DNA from: JAVVHH01 sp964613945
Lineage (GTDB): Bacteria; Pseudomonadota; Alphaproteobacteria; Acetobacterales; Acetobacteraceae
Assembly: GCA_964613945.1 (NCBI GenBank)
Contig: CAZTJC010000005.1
Coordinates: forward strand, 99,453 to 163,452
Direction: 5' to 3'
DNA: 64,000 nucleotides
The position numbers were made by a program, and so were the translations under genes. Below the pieces are notes generated by a model. That model did no database searches. It had not been told where the DNA came from and saw nothing but the letters and a program-made list of their open reading frames with translations. Positions 50,448 through 59,459 of the stretch are shown here, piece by piece (within the stretch, counting starts at the first letter, position 1; each line of letters opens with the position of its first letter).

Positions 50448-52490
50448 ATGACGGAGACGGGCACTCTGCTGGCGCCGCGCAGCGTGGCGCTCGTGGGCGC
50501 GTCGGACGATCCGAGCAAGACCGCCTCCCGCCCGCTGCGCTACATGCGCGCTGCCGGCTATGACGGGACCATCTACCCGGTCGCCCGTCGTCCGACCGTG
50601 CTGGGCGAGCGCGCCTGGCCCGATCTCGACGCGCTGCCGCAACGCCCGGAACACGCCTTCATCCTGCTGCCTACCGACCCGGCCATCGCCGCCGTTGCCG
50701 ATTGCGTGCGCCTCGGCATCCCCGCGGTAACGGTGCTGGCCGGCGGTTTCGCCGAGACCGACGCCGTCGGCGCCGAGAAGGAAGCGAAACTGCGCTCAAT
50801 CGTGGAGGGCAGCGGCACCCGCCTGCTCGGGCCCAGCTCGCTCGGCTTCGTCAACCTGCACCAGAAATTGGTGCTGACCGCCAACGCCGCCTTCGCCGAG
50901 CCGGACCTGCCGCGCGGCGGCCTGTTCGTAGCGTCCCAGAGCGGCAGCATGATCGGCGCGCTGGCGTCGCGCGGCAAGGCGCGCGGGGTCGGCTTCGCGT
51001 GCCTGGTGTCGGTCGGCGCGGAGGCGGATCTGGGCGTCGGCGAGATCTGCGCCGCCGGGCTGGACGATCCGGACGTCACCGCTTTCATCCTGTTCCTCGA
51101 GACCATCCGCGACGCCGGATCGATCCGCGCCTTTGCCCGCGGTGCCGCCGAGCGCGGCAAGCCGGTGGTCGCCTACAAGCTCGGGCGCTCCCGCGCCGCG
51201 GCGGAACTGACGCAATCCCATACCGGCGCGCTGGCCGGGGAAGACGACCTGGCCGACGCGTTCCTGCGCGATTGCGGCATTGCCCGCGTGGAGACGCTGG
51301 AAGCGCTGCTCGAGGCACCGAGCCTGATGCGGCGCCTACCGATCCGCGCCGCGCGGGCGGCGGCCCCCGTGGTGGGCGTGGTCACGACGACCGGCGGTGG
51401 CGCGGCGATGGCGGTGGATCAGCTCGGCATCCGCGGCGTCGAGGTACGCGGCCCCGGCCCGGCCACCGTAGCCCGGCTCGCCGCCGCCGGCATCGAGGCA
51501 GGAGGCGGGCGCATCCTCGATTTGACGTTGGCCGGCGTGCAGTATCCGGTGATGCGGGCCGGGCTGGAGGCGATGCTGGCCGACCCGGCGTATGACCTCG
51601 TGCTCGCCGTCGTCGGCTCGTCGGCCCGGTTCCAGCCGGAGCTGGCGGTGCGTCCAGTGCTGGACTGTGCCGGGACCGACGCCCGACTGGCGGCGTTCCT
51701 GGTGCCGGAAGCCATGGAGGCGCTCGGCACGCTGATGCAGCAGGGCGTCCCCGCCTTCCGCACGCCAGAGGCCTGCGGTGACGCGATCGCCGCCGCTTTC
51801 GCCCGCCGCGCGTCTGGGCCGCCGGTTGCGCTGCCGCCGCCGGGTCAGAGTACGGCGCACCTGATCGACGAGTTGGCGGCCTACGATCTGCTGCGCGATC
51901 TCGGCATCCCCGCCGCGCCCGCTGGCGAGTGGCACGGCGCCATGCCGGCCGGGGTCGGCGTTCCGGTCGCGGTCAAGCTGCTGTCCGACCAGGTCGCCCA
52001 CAAGAGCGATGGCGGCGGCGTCATTCTCGACGTGGCGGACCCGGCCAGCGTGGCCGCGAGTGCGGCGCGCATCCGCGCAGCGTTCGGCAATCCCTCGGCG
52101 CGTATCATGGTGCAGCAGATGCAGCGCGGGCTCGGCGAGGCGTTGATCGGCTACCGGGTCGACGCTGCGGTCGGGCCGGTCATCCTTGTGGCCGCCGGCG
52201 GCACCGCCACCGAGATCTATGGCGACCGCAGCGTCCGCCTCGCGCCGATCGACCGCGAGACGGCGGACGTGATGATCGCGGAGGTCAAGGGCTTCGCCCT
52301 GTTGCGCGGCTTCCGCGGCCGCCCCCACGGCGACCTGGATGCGTTGGCTGAAGCGTTGATAGCCCTGTCTCATTTGGCGCTGCGGCCCGAGATCGCCGAA
52401 TGCGAGGTGAACCCAATGATCGTGCGCCGCCAAGGCGAGGGCGTCGTCGCGGTGGATGCGGTGGCCTGGCGGCGCGATACGACGCAATGA
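50448..52490 (+). CDS. NDP-forming acyl-CoA synthetase
   Basis: 680 residues, same fused architecture as the protein at 39500: CoA-binding domain (APRSVALVGASDDPSKTASRPL), VASQSGSMIGALASRG, phospho-His258 in TQSHTGALAGEDDLADAF, and ATP-grasp domain (VAVKLLSDQVAHKSDGGGVIL, ECEVNPMIV). It probably converts the acid imported by the Liv transporter to its CoA ester, feeding the dehydrogenases in the operon. Its stop overlaps the following receptor start by 4 bases. Confidence 0.92.
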   Translation: MTETGTLLAPRSVALVGASDDPSKTASRPLRYMRAAGYDGTIYPVARRPTVLGERAWPDLDALPQRPEHAFILLPTDPAIAAVADCVRLGIPAVTVLAGGFAETDAVGAEKEAKLRSIVEGSGTRLLGPSSLGFVNLHQKLVLTANAAFAEPDLPRGGLFVASQSGSMIGALASRGKARGVGFACLVSVGAEADLGVGEICAAGLDDPDVTAFILFLETIRDAGSIRAFARGAAERGKPVVAYKLGRSRAAAELTQSHTGALAGEDDLADAFLRDCGIARVETLEALLEAPSLMRRLPIRAARAAAPVVGVVTTTGGGAAMAVDQLGIRGVEVRGPGPATVARLAAAGIEAGGGRILDLTLAGVQYPVMRAGLEAMLADPAYDLVLAVVGSSARFQPELAVRPVLDCAGTDARLAAFLVPEAMEALGTLMQQGVPAFRTPEACGDAIAAAFARRASGPPVALPPPGQSTAHLIDELAAYDLLRDLGIPAAPAGEWHGAMPAGVGVPVAVKLLSDQVAHKSDGGGVILDVADPASVAASAARIRAAFGNPSARIMVQQMQRGLGEALIGYRVDAAVGPVILVAAGGTATEIYGDRSVRLAPIDRETADVMIAEVKGFALLRGFRGRPHGDLDALAEALIALSHLALRPEIAECEVNPMIVRRQGEGVVAVDAVAWRRDTTQ

Positions 52491-53755
52491 GCCGTTCCAA
52501 CATGGCAACGAAAAACGAGCACGGGAGAGAACCGGTGTCGACAGAGTGGAAACGGCGAAGCGTATTGGCCGGGGGTGCCGCCCTGGCGCTGGCGGGGCGA
52601 AGCCGAAGGGCACGGGCCGCCAGCCCGGTGCGGATCGGCGTGCTGTCCGATATGTCGGGGCCGTATTCCGCCAATGCCGGACAGGGCTCGGTGATCGGCG
52701 CGCGTCTCGCCATCGAGGACTTCAAGCGCGACAACCCGGGCATGGACATCGACTTGATCGAGGGCGACTTCCAGAACAAGGCGGATATCGGCTCGGCCCT
52801 GGCGCGTGACTGGATCGACACCAAGGGGGTCACGGCGTTCGTCGACGTGGTGGCGTCCTCGGTCGCCTTCACGGTGGCCGATCTGGTGCGCGAGAAGAAC
52901 AAGGTGGCGCTATTCACCGCACCCGCCACCGGCGACCTCACCGGCGCGCGCTGCAGCCCCAACCACGTGCATTGGGTCTATGACACCTGGGCGCTGGCGA
53001 ACGGCACCGGCCGCAGCCTGGTCGAACAAGGCAAGAAGAGCTGGTTCTTCCTGACCGCCGACTATGCTTTCGGCCACTCGCTACAGGAAGACACCGCCGG
53101 CATCGTCAAGAACGCCGGCGGCACCGTGCTGGGCGCCGCGCAGGTGCCGTTCCCCGGCACGACGGATTTCTCCGCCTACCTGCTGCAGGCCCAGGCCTCC
53201 GGCGCACAGGTGATCGGCCTGGCCAATGCCGGGACGGACACGGTGAACTGCATCAAGCAAGCGGCCGAGTTCGGCATCAACCAGTCCCAGCAGTTGGCCG
53301 GACTGCTGTTCCAAATCGCCGACGTGCATGCGATCGGGCTCCAGCAGGCGCAGGGCCTGGTGCTAACGGAAGCCTTCTACTGGGACCTGAACGACGGCAC
53401 CCGCGCCTTTTCCGCCCGTGCGGCGCCGCAGTTGCGCGGGCAAAAGCCGTCCATGCTGCACGCCGGCGCGTACTCGGCCGTGCTGCACTATCTGCGGGCG
53501 GTCAAGGCGGTGGGCGGTGCGGAGGATGGACGCCGGGTCGTTGAGCAGATGAAGGCGATGCCGACCGATGATCCGCTGTTCGGCCGCGGCAGCGTTCGTG
53601 CTGATGGCCGGGTCATCCACGACATGTATCTCTTCCAGGTGAAGAGCCCGACGGACAGCAAGGCGCCGTGGGACTACTACGCGCTGCGCAAGACCATCCC
53701 GGCCGCCGAAGCGTTCCGCCCGATTGACGCCGCCTGCAAAATGGCGCGCGCATGA
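52487..53755 (+). CDS. Branched-chain amino acid-type ABC transporter substrate-binding protein
   Basis: 422 residues if the overlapping ATG at 52487 is used. A GTG at 52535, with GGGAGAG six bases upstream, would give a cleaner Tat signal peptide (TEWKRRSVLAGGAALALAG) and may be the true start. The mature part VRIGVLSDMSGPYSANAGQGS begins a type I binding fold. It is a close paralogue of the receptor at 21788 (shared SWFFLTADYAFGHS-like and FYWDLNDGTRAF blocks). It is the first of two Liv receptors in this operon. Confidence 0.9.
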   Translation: MSRSNMATKNEHGREPVSTEWKRRSVLAGGAALALAGRSRRARAASPVRIGVLSDMSGPYSANAGQGSVIGARLAIEDFKRDNPGMDIDLIEGDFQNKADIGSALARDWIDTKGVTAFVDVVASSVAFTVADLVREKNKVALFTAPATGDLTGARCSPNHVHWVYDTWALANGTGRSLVEQGKKSWFFLTADYAFGHSLQEDTAGIVKNAGGTVLGAAQVPFPGTTDFSAYLLQAQASGAQVIGLANAGTDTVNCIKQAAEFGINQSQQLAGLLFQIADVHAIGLQQAQGLVLTEAFYWDLNDGTRAFSARAAPQLRGQKPSMLHAGAYSAVLHYLRAVKAVGGAEDGRRVVEQMKAMPTDDPLFGRGSVRADGRVIHDMYLFQVKSPTDSKAPWDYYALRKTIPAAEAFRPIDAACKMARA

Positions 53756-54117
53756 TCCCGCAAGCCGCGATCGACGCCGTGAACGCCGACCCGGTCATGC
53801 GCCGCTGGGGCCGGCTGCTCGATGCCGACGTGCTGCTGCAGGTCGGCGACCGCGCCTGCCGCTTCGGCGTGCGCGATGGGCTGGTCATTACCGTCCAGCC
53901 CGGAGCGGGCGTCATGCCGAGTTGGACACTGGCGTTCCGGGCGGAACCGGCAGCCTGGACGGCGTTTATGCAGCCGGAGCCGCCACCAGGCCTGCACGAC
54001 ATCATGGCACTGGTGAAGCGCCGCGCGCTCGCCATCGAGGGCGATCTGCGCCCGTTCATGCAGCACATCTTCTGGTTCAAGGGTCTGTTCGCCGCCATGC
54101 GGGAGTGCGGTTCATGA
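53752..54117 (+). CDS. Small SCP2-like protein
   Basis: 121 residues, no signal peptide, overlapping both neighbours by 4 bases. The order of blocks (WGRLLDADVLLQVGDRACRFGVRDGLV, then SWTLAFRAEPAAWTAFM, then ALAIEGDLRPFMQHIFWFKGLFAAMR) resembles the sterol carrier protein 2 fold, where a hydrophobic pocket binds acyl chains. The RPFMQHIFWFKGLFAAMR end is reminiscent of SCP2-like proteins fused to or coupled with CoA-metabolism genes. A binding role for the acid or its CoA ester is a guess; I do not recognise a specific family with certainty. Confidence 0.6.
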   Translation: MIPQAAIDAVNADPVMRRWGRLLDADVLLQVGDRACRFGVRDGLVITVQPGAGVMPSWTLAFRAEPAAWTAFMQPEPPPGLHDIMALVKRRALAIEGDLRPFMQHIFWFKGLFAAMRECGS

Positions 54118-54956
54118 TCGAGGACATCGTCGGCCGCTACCTGCGCCTGGACATCGAGGGCCGGCCGCACCGGGTCTATTTCGAGGAGGCCGGCACCGGC
54201 GTCCCGCTGATCTGCCTGCACACCGCCGGGTCCGACACGCGGCAATGGCGCGGGCTGTTGATGGATCCCGAGATCACCAGCCGGTTCCGCTGCATTGCCT
54301 TCGACATGCCGTGGCATGGCAAGTCCTCGCCACCGGAGGGCTGGTGGCGGGACGAGTACCGCCTGACCACCGCCACCTATGTCGCGATGATCCGCGCCGT
54401 GTCGGACGCGCTTGGGCTCGATCGCCCCGTCGTCATGGGTTGCTCGATCGGCGGGCGCATCGTGCTGGACCTGGCGGCCCGGCATGCCGACGCGGTTCGC
54501 GCGGTGATCGGCCTGCAATCCTCTGCCCATGTCGATCCGTATTACGACACGAGTTGGACGCATCGGCCGGACGTGCATGGCGGCGAGGTCTGCGCCGGCA
54601 TCGTGTCCGGGCTCATGGCGCCGCAGAGCCCGGCCGACGAACGGTGGGAGACGCTGTGGCACTACATGCAGGGCGGACCCGGCGTGTTCCGCGGCGACCT
54701 GCATTTCTACAAGGGCGAGGGCGACCTGCGCGGCGAACTCGGCCTAATCGACACGGCGAAATGCCCGGTCTGGCTGCTCACCGGCGACTACGACTATTCC
54801 TGCCCGCCCGAGGCGACGCGGGAGGCCGCTTCCGGCATCCCCGGCGCGTCCGTCGCCATCATGGAGCGGCTCGGCCATTTCCCGATGAGCGAGAACTATC
54901 CGCTGTTCCGCACCCATCTGCTGCCGGTGCTGGATGAGGTGCTGAAGGCGGTATGA
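54114..54956 (+). CDS. Alpha/beta hydrolase
   Basis: 280 residues from the ATG at 54114, overlapping the SCP2-like gene. Oxyanion loop CLHTAGSDTRQW, nucleophile elbow VMGCSIGGRIVLDLA with Ser111, acid in TGDYDYSCP and His in RLGHFPMSENY give a complete triad. There is no signal peptide, so it acts in the cytoplasm. It belongs to the group of C-C or ester hydrolases found in catabolic operons. It could cleave an ester, a lactone or a CoA thioester of the imported compound. Confidence 0.9.
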   Translation: MIEDIVGRYLRLDIEGRPHRVYFEEAGTGVPLICLHTAGSDTRQWRGLLMDPEITSRFRCIAFDMPWHGKSSPPEGWWRDEYRLTTATYVAMIRAVSDALGLDRPVVMGCSIGGRIVLDLAARHADAVRAVIGLQSSAHVDPYYDTSWTHRPDVHGGEVCAGIVSGLMAPQSPADERWETLWHYMQGGPGVFRGDLHFYKGEGDLRGELGLIDTAKCPVWLLTGDYDYSCPPEATREAASGIPGASVAIMERLGHFPMSENYPLFRTHLLPVLDEVLKAV

Positions 54957-56365
54957 CCAACCCGCTGCTCGCTCTGGCCGATTACGCCGCTGATTGGTCG
55001 CGCCGGCCGCTACCGCCCGCGCTCGAGCATCATGCGCGACGGGCGCTGGTGGATTGGGTCGCGACCACCCTGCCCGGAGCCGGGCAGGCGCCGGCGACGC
55101 TGCTCGCCGCCGCATTGTCGCCCGGCCGCGGCGAGGGTCATGCGGTCTGCTACACCGACGGACAATTAGGTGCCGTGCGCCACGCGGCCCTGCTGAACGG
55201 CGTCGCGAGCCACACGGTGGAGTTCGACGACATCCACCGTGATTCCGGCTATCACCCGGGCAGCCCGACCATCGCCGCGGCGCTGGCGGTGGCGCAGGAT
55301 CGCGGTGCCGACATGGACGCGCTGCTGCGCGCGGTCGTCATCGGCTACGAGGTCTCCTGCCGAATCGGCATGGCGGTGCAGCCCAGCCATTACCGGATGT
55401 GGCACACCACCGGCACCGTCGGCACGTTCGGCGCGGCGACGGCAGCGGCCGTGCTGATCGGCTGCGACGCAAGGGGGATCGCCCACGCGCTCGCCACCGC
55501 CGCGACGATGGCAGGCGGGCTGCAGCAGGCGTTCCGCGGCGACGGCATGAGCAAGCCGATGCACGCCGGACACGCCGCTGACGCCGGCGTGCTCGCGGCC
55601 CTGGCCGCCCAGGCCGGCGTCACCGGCGCGCTCGACGTCCTGCACGGCCCCGCCGGCTTCGCCGCCGCGACCAGCGAGGACACGGGAAAATGGGATCGCG
55701 CCCTGGCCAGCCTCGGCGAGGACTTCGCCATCGCCGCCATCACGATCAAGAACCATGGCTGCTGCGGCCACATCTTCCCGGCCCTCGACGCGATCAACGC
55801 GCTGCGGGTTGTCAGCCCCTTTGGCCCCGACGACGTCGATCACATCCACGTTGCCGGCTACAGCGCCACCAAGGATGTCTGCGACCGGCCGCAGGCACGG
55901 ACGGAGGCGGAAGCCCGGTTCAGCGTGCAATACTGCGTCGCCGCCCTGCTCCGCCTGGGCGGCGTTCGCCTCGCCGCGTTCACGGCGGCGAACCGTGCCG
56001 ATCCCGCCATTCACGCGCTGATGCAGCGCGTCTCCGTCAGTCTCGCGCCCGACCTCGCCGACGCCTACCCGCGCCGCCGACCCGCCCGCGTTACCGTCAC
56101 CCTAAACGATGGCAGGGTGCTCGAGCGTTTCCAGCCGACCCGCAAGGGCGACCCGGACGACCCGCTCTCGGATGACGAGCTGTCGGCCAAGTTCCTCGAG
56201 TTGGCCGGGCCCGCCATGGCGGGCGACCCGGCCCGACTGCTCGACGCGCTGTGGACCGGATCCGACCTTCCCGGCGTCATTCCGCTGCAGGTCACTGGTG
56301 CCCACGCACCGGATGCGCCTAGGGTCAACGAAAGGGCCGCCAAGGCCCACGCATGGGAGAGATGA
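54953..56365 (+). CDS. MmgE/PrpD family protein
   Basis: 470 residues, close to the family norm. The N-terminal helical domain (LEHHARRALVDWVATTLPGAGQAP, LNGVASHTVEFDDIHRDSGYHPGSP) and TIKNHGCCGHIFPALDAI further on are characteristic. The family includes 2-methylcitrate dehydratase, cis-aconitate decarboxylase and iminodisuccinate epimerase, all acting on polycarboxylates. In this operon dehydration or isomerisation of a hydroxy-dicarboxylate is plausible. The start overlaps the hydrolase stop, and the stop abuts the next ATG. Confidence 0.92.
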   Translation: MTNPLLALADYAADWSRRPLPPALEHHARRALVDWVATTLPGAGQAPATLLAAALSPGRGEGHAVCYTDGQLGAVRHAALLNGVASHTVEFDDIHRDSGYHPGSPTIAAALAVAQDRGADMDALLRAVVIGYEVSCRIGMAVQPSHYRMWHTTGTVGTFGAATAAAVLIGCDARGIAHALATAATMAGGLQQAFRGDGMSKPMHAGHAADAGVLAALAAQAGVTGALDVLHGPAGFAAATSEDTGKWDRALASLGEDFAIAAITIKNHGCCGHIFPALDAINALRVVSPFGPDDVDHIHVAGYSATKDVCDRPQARTEAEARFSVQYCVAALLRLGGVRLAAFTAANRADPAIHALMQRVSVSLAPDLADAYPRRRPARVTVTLNDGRVLERFQPTRKGDPDDPLSDDELSAKFLELAGPAMAGDPARLLDALWTGSDLPGVIPLQVTGAHAPDAPRVNERAAKAHAWER

Positions 56366-57649
56366 ATGGCGATTGCCACTTGGTTGCGCGCTGCCGCGTG
56401 TGTCCTGTTATCCGTAACCGCCGCACGCGCAGCGGACGCGCCGGCCGAGATCAAGATCGGCACGCTCTACGCCGGGTCCGGCCAGCTCTCCAGCGCGTCG
56501 GTGCCGCTGCACGTGGCGATGGAATGGTGGGCCGACGGCGTCAACAAGGGTGGCGGCGTGTTCGTGAAGGGCTTTAACAAGAAGATCCCGGTGCGCCTCA
56601 TCTCCTATGACGACCAGAGCTCCCCGTCGCTGGCCGGCAACCTGACTAACCAGCTGATTACCCGTGACAAGGTCGACATCCTGCTGTCCGACAGCACCTC
56701 GGTGATGACCGCCTCGGCGGTGCCGATCGCGCGGGACAACAAGCAGCTCCTGTTCGACGTCACCGGCAGCAGCCCGAATTTCTTCACGCCGGACAACAAA
56801 TACATCGTGTTGCTCGGGCTGGCGGCGACGGACCGGTATCCCAAGTCAATTGCCGACTTCGTCGCGCAGATGCCCAAGCTCGGCATCAAGACCGTCGCTC
56901 TGCTCTACACCACCGCCGACTACACCGCATTCCAGGCTACCGCCGTGCGCAAGGCCGTACAGGCCAATCCGGACCTCAAGCTGGTGTTCGACCGCGGCAT
57001 TCCCGTCAACACCACGGACTACACCCTGCTGGTCAACAACGTCGGCGCCGCCAAGCCCGACGCGCTACTCGAGTTCGGCTATCCCGCCAACGAGATCGCC
57101 TTCCTGCACGCCATGCAGGACAATGACAGCAAATTTAAATTCCTGTTCACCGGCTATGGCCTGACCGAGATGTCGCTGATGCGCAGCAACGGCCTGGCGG
57201 ACGTTCTAACCTACAGCTTCGCCCTCGCCAGCCCGGCGGTCTACGAGTTCAAGGTCAATTACGGGCTCGACCGCGACCACTTCAAGGAAGCCTTCGAGCA
57301 CTGGGTCGAGGAGCATAAGCTCCCGGGCGTCGAGTTCGGCCTGAACGCGGTCGCCGGCTATCAGACCGGCCTGGTGATCGAGCGGGCGCTGGCCGAGGCC
57401 GACAGCCTCGATCAGCTCGAGCTTCGCCGGGCGGTGTTCACGCTATCGGGCAAGCTGGAGACGCTGGCGGGACCGTTCATCCTGGCGCCCGACGGATCGC
57501 AAAGCGGGGAAATCCTTCCGCTCGCGCAGATCGTTCCGGCGACGACGCCGGGCATCACGCCAGCCAGCACCATCAACAAGACGCACGGGTTTAACGTCGT
57601 CTGGCCTGCCGAGCTGGCCACCGCCAAGCCGATCTACCCGGCACCCTAG
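56366..57649 (+). CDS. Branched-chain amino acid-type ABC transporter substrate-binding protein, second in operon
   Basis: 427 residues, signal peptide to about residue 23 (AAACVLLSVTAARAA). Mature start EIKIGTLYAGSGQLSSASVPLHVAMEWWADGVNKGGG is the amide/urea-type receptor pattern. It is of another subgroup than the receptors at 21788 and 52487 (for example no FYWD-NDGTRAF block). Immediately upstream of LivHMGF, it is the most probable dedicated receptor of that transporter. Confidence 0.92.
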   Translation: MAIATWLRAAACVLLSVTAARAADAPAEIKIGTLYAGSGQLSSASVPLHVAMEWWADGVNKGGGVFVKGFNKKIPVRLISYDDQSSPSLAGNLTNQLITRDKVDILLSDSTSVMTASAVPIARDNKQLLFDVTGSSPNFFTPDNKYIVLLGLAATDRYPKSIADFVAQMPKLGIKTVALLYTTADYTAFQATAVRKAVQANPDLKLVFDRGIPVNTTDYTLLVNNVGAAKPDALLEFGYPANEIAFLHAMQDNDSKFKFLFTGYGLTEMSLMRSNGLADVLTYSFALASPAVYEFKVNYGLDRDHFKEAFEHWVEEHKLPGVEFGLNAVAGYQTGLVIERALAEADSLDQLELRRAVFTLSGKLETLAGPFILAPDGSQSGEILPLAQIVPATTPGITPASTINKTHGFNVVWPAELATAKPIYPAP

Positions 57650-57652
57650 CCC

Positions 57653-58528
57653 ATGCTGGCCTACGCGCTCGCCACTGGGTTGATCTTCGGGCTGTATTTC
57701 GCCCTGGTCGGCGTCGGCATGAACTTGGTGTTCGGCGTCATGCGCATCGTCAACCTCGCGCATGGCGACTTCATCATGCTGGGCGCATTTTCCGCGTTCT
57801 GGCTGCTGCGGGGCGTCGGCCTGCCGGTGCCGGCGGTGATCGCCATCAGCTTCGCCGTGTTCTTCCTGCTGGCGATCCCGGTCTACTACCTGCTGATCCC
57901 GCGGCTGTTCCGCTCCCGGGAGCCGGAGATGCTGTCGCTGATCCTGTTTTTCGGGCTGTCGCAGGTGATCGAGGCCGCGGTCTCCATGCTGTTCGGCAAC
58001 ACCGAACGCTCCATCCCCAGCCGGCTGCTCGGCGGCGGCCCGGTGCCGCTGCTGGGGCAGACGGTTCCGTTCGCCTGGGTCTATGCCGCGGTCGTTTCGG
58101 TGCTGATGCTGGGCTGCGTCTACCTCTATCTGTATCGCACCCGGCTGGGCCGCCAGACCCGCGCGATTATGGCGCAGCGCGAGGAGGCGCTGGCGATCGG
58201 GATCGACATCCACCGCATCTCCGCCATCGCGTTCGGCGTCGGCGCCGGGCTGGCCGCGGTGGCGGGCGTGTTCGCGCCCTTCATGCTGGGGTCGTTCACC
58301 CCGTCGTTAGGCATCCCGCTCGACCTCACCTCCTTTGCCGTCATCATCATCGGCTCGCTCGGCAATCCGCTGGGAACGGTGTTGGGCGGCACGATCTACG
58401 GTGTGTCGTTGATGCTGATGCAGACATATCTGAGTTCGTTCGCCGAACTGCTGCCCAACCTGGTGCTGATCGGCGTATTGCTGGTGCGCCCCACCGGCTT
58501 GCTGGGCCGGCAGGTGCGGCATGCGTAG
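57653..58528 (+). CDS. Branched-chain amino acid-type ABC transporter permease (LivH family)
   Basis: 291 residues, about eight helices. The N-terminal GLIFGLYFALVGVGMNLVFGVMRIVNLAHGDFIMLGAF is the LivH hallmark, and GSLGNPLGTVLGGTIYGV near the C-terminus is the family coupling region. It begins 3 bases after the receptor stop and overlaps LivM by 8 bases. Confidence 0.94.
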   Translation: MLAYALATGLIFGLYFALVGVGMNLVFGVMRIVNLAHGDFIMLGAFSAFWLLRGVGLPVPAVIAISFAVFFLLAIPVYYLLIPRLFRSREPEMLSLILFFGLSQVIEAAVSMLFGNTERSIPSRLLGGGPVPLLGQTVPFAWVYAAVVSVLMLGCVYLYLYRTRLGRQTRAIMAQREEALAIGIDIHRISAIAFGVGAGLAAVAGVFAPFMLGSFTPSLGIPLDLTSFAVIIIGSLGNPLGTVLGGTIYGVSLMLMQTYLSSFAELLPNLVLIGVLLVRPTGLLGRQVRHA

Positions 58529-59459
58529 CCGGGTCGGCTTTGCCGGGGAATGTCTGCTGGTCGTCGCGCCAGTAGTGGTCGTGTTCGCGCTGCTGCCGCT
58601 GGCCTACGATAACGGCCTGCTGCTGCTCAACTTCGTGGTGTTCCTGGTGCTCGCGCAGGGGCTGAACCTGACTTACGGCTTCTGCGGCTACCTGCCGTTC
58701 GGCTATGTCGGCTTCTTCGGCGCCGGAGCCTACGGCTTCGCCATGCTGGTCAAGCTCGCTGCCGTGCCGCCGGTGCTCGCCGTGGCCGGCGGCGGTGTCG
58801 CGGCGCTGCTGGTCGGCCTGCTGCTCACCCCGCTGCTGCGGTTGCAGGGCGCCTATTTCGGCTTGGCCAGCCTTGCCGCCGCGCAGGCGCTGCTGCATCT
58901 GGTCGGCAACCCCAACCTCGAAGCGGCAACCGGCGGTCCCTACGGCGTGCGGCTCGACGCGCCCTACGCGCCGACCCTGACCTACGGCCTGGCGCTCGGC
59001 ATTCTCGCGCTCACCATGGCGCTGGTTGCCTGGCTGCGGCACTCGCGCTTCGGCCTGCAGCTCAAGGCCGCACGCGACAACCCAGTGGCCGCGTCCATGG
59101 CCGGCATCGACATCGTGCGCGGCCGTCTCGTCGTCTGGCTCGCCGCTGCGCTGGCGGCGGGCTGCATCGGCGCGGTGTTCGCCTGGCAGGCCTCGACCTT
59201 TTTCCCCGAAGCGGTGTTCGACCTCAACTTCAGCATCTTCGCCATCGTCTTCACCCTGTTCGGCGGCGCCGGAACGCTGGTGGGGCCGGTGCTGGGCGTG
59301 GTGCTGCTGTACGGGCTCTACAACCTGATCGGCGTCTCCGCCCCGCAATACTTCCAACTCGCCTTCGGGCTGCTCATCATGGTGCTGGTGCTGTTCTTCC
59401 CGCAGGGCCTCGCCGCCCTGCCGAGACTATGGCGGCGAGAGGCGGTGTCGCGTGGCTGA
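58521..59459 (+). CDS. Branched-chain amino acid-type ABC transporter permease (LivM family)
   Basis: 312 residues with LNLTYGFCGYLPFGYVGFFGAGAYGFAML near residues 50-78 and FTLFGGAGTLVGPVLGVVLLYGL near the C-terminus, the standard LivM blocks (Gly-rich QxSLGHAAFxGxGAY in most members is here CGYLPFGYVGFFGAGAY). Overlaps the ATPase gene by 8 bases. Confidence 0.93.
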   Translation: MRSRVGFAGECLLVVAPVVVVFALLPLAYDNGLLLLNFVVFLVLAQGLNLTYGFCGYLPFGYVGFFGAGAYGFAMLVKLAAVPPVLAVAGGGVAALLVGLLLTPLLRLQGAYFGLASLAAAQALLHLVGNPNLEAATGGPYGVRLDAPYAPTLTYGLALGILALTMALVAWLRHSRFGLQLKAARDNPVAASMAGIDIVRGRLVVWLAAALAAGCIGAVFAWQASTFFPEAVFDLNFSIFAIVFTLFGGAGTLVGPVLGVVLLYGLYNLIGVSAPQYFQLAFGLLIMVLVLFFPQGLAALPRLWRREAVSRG

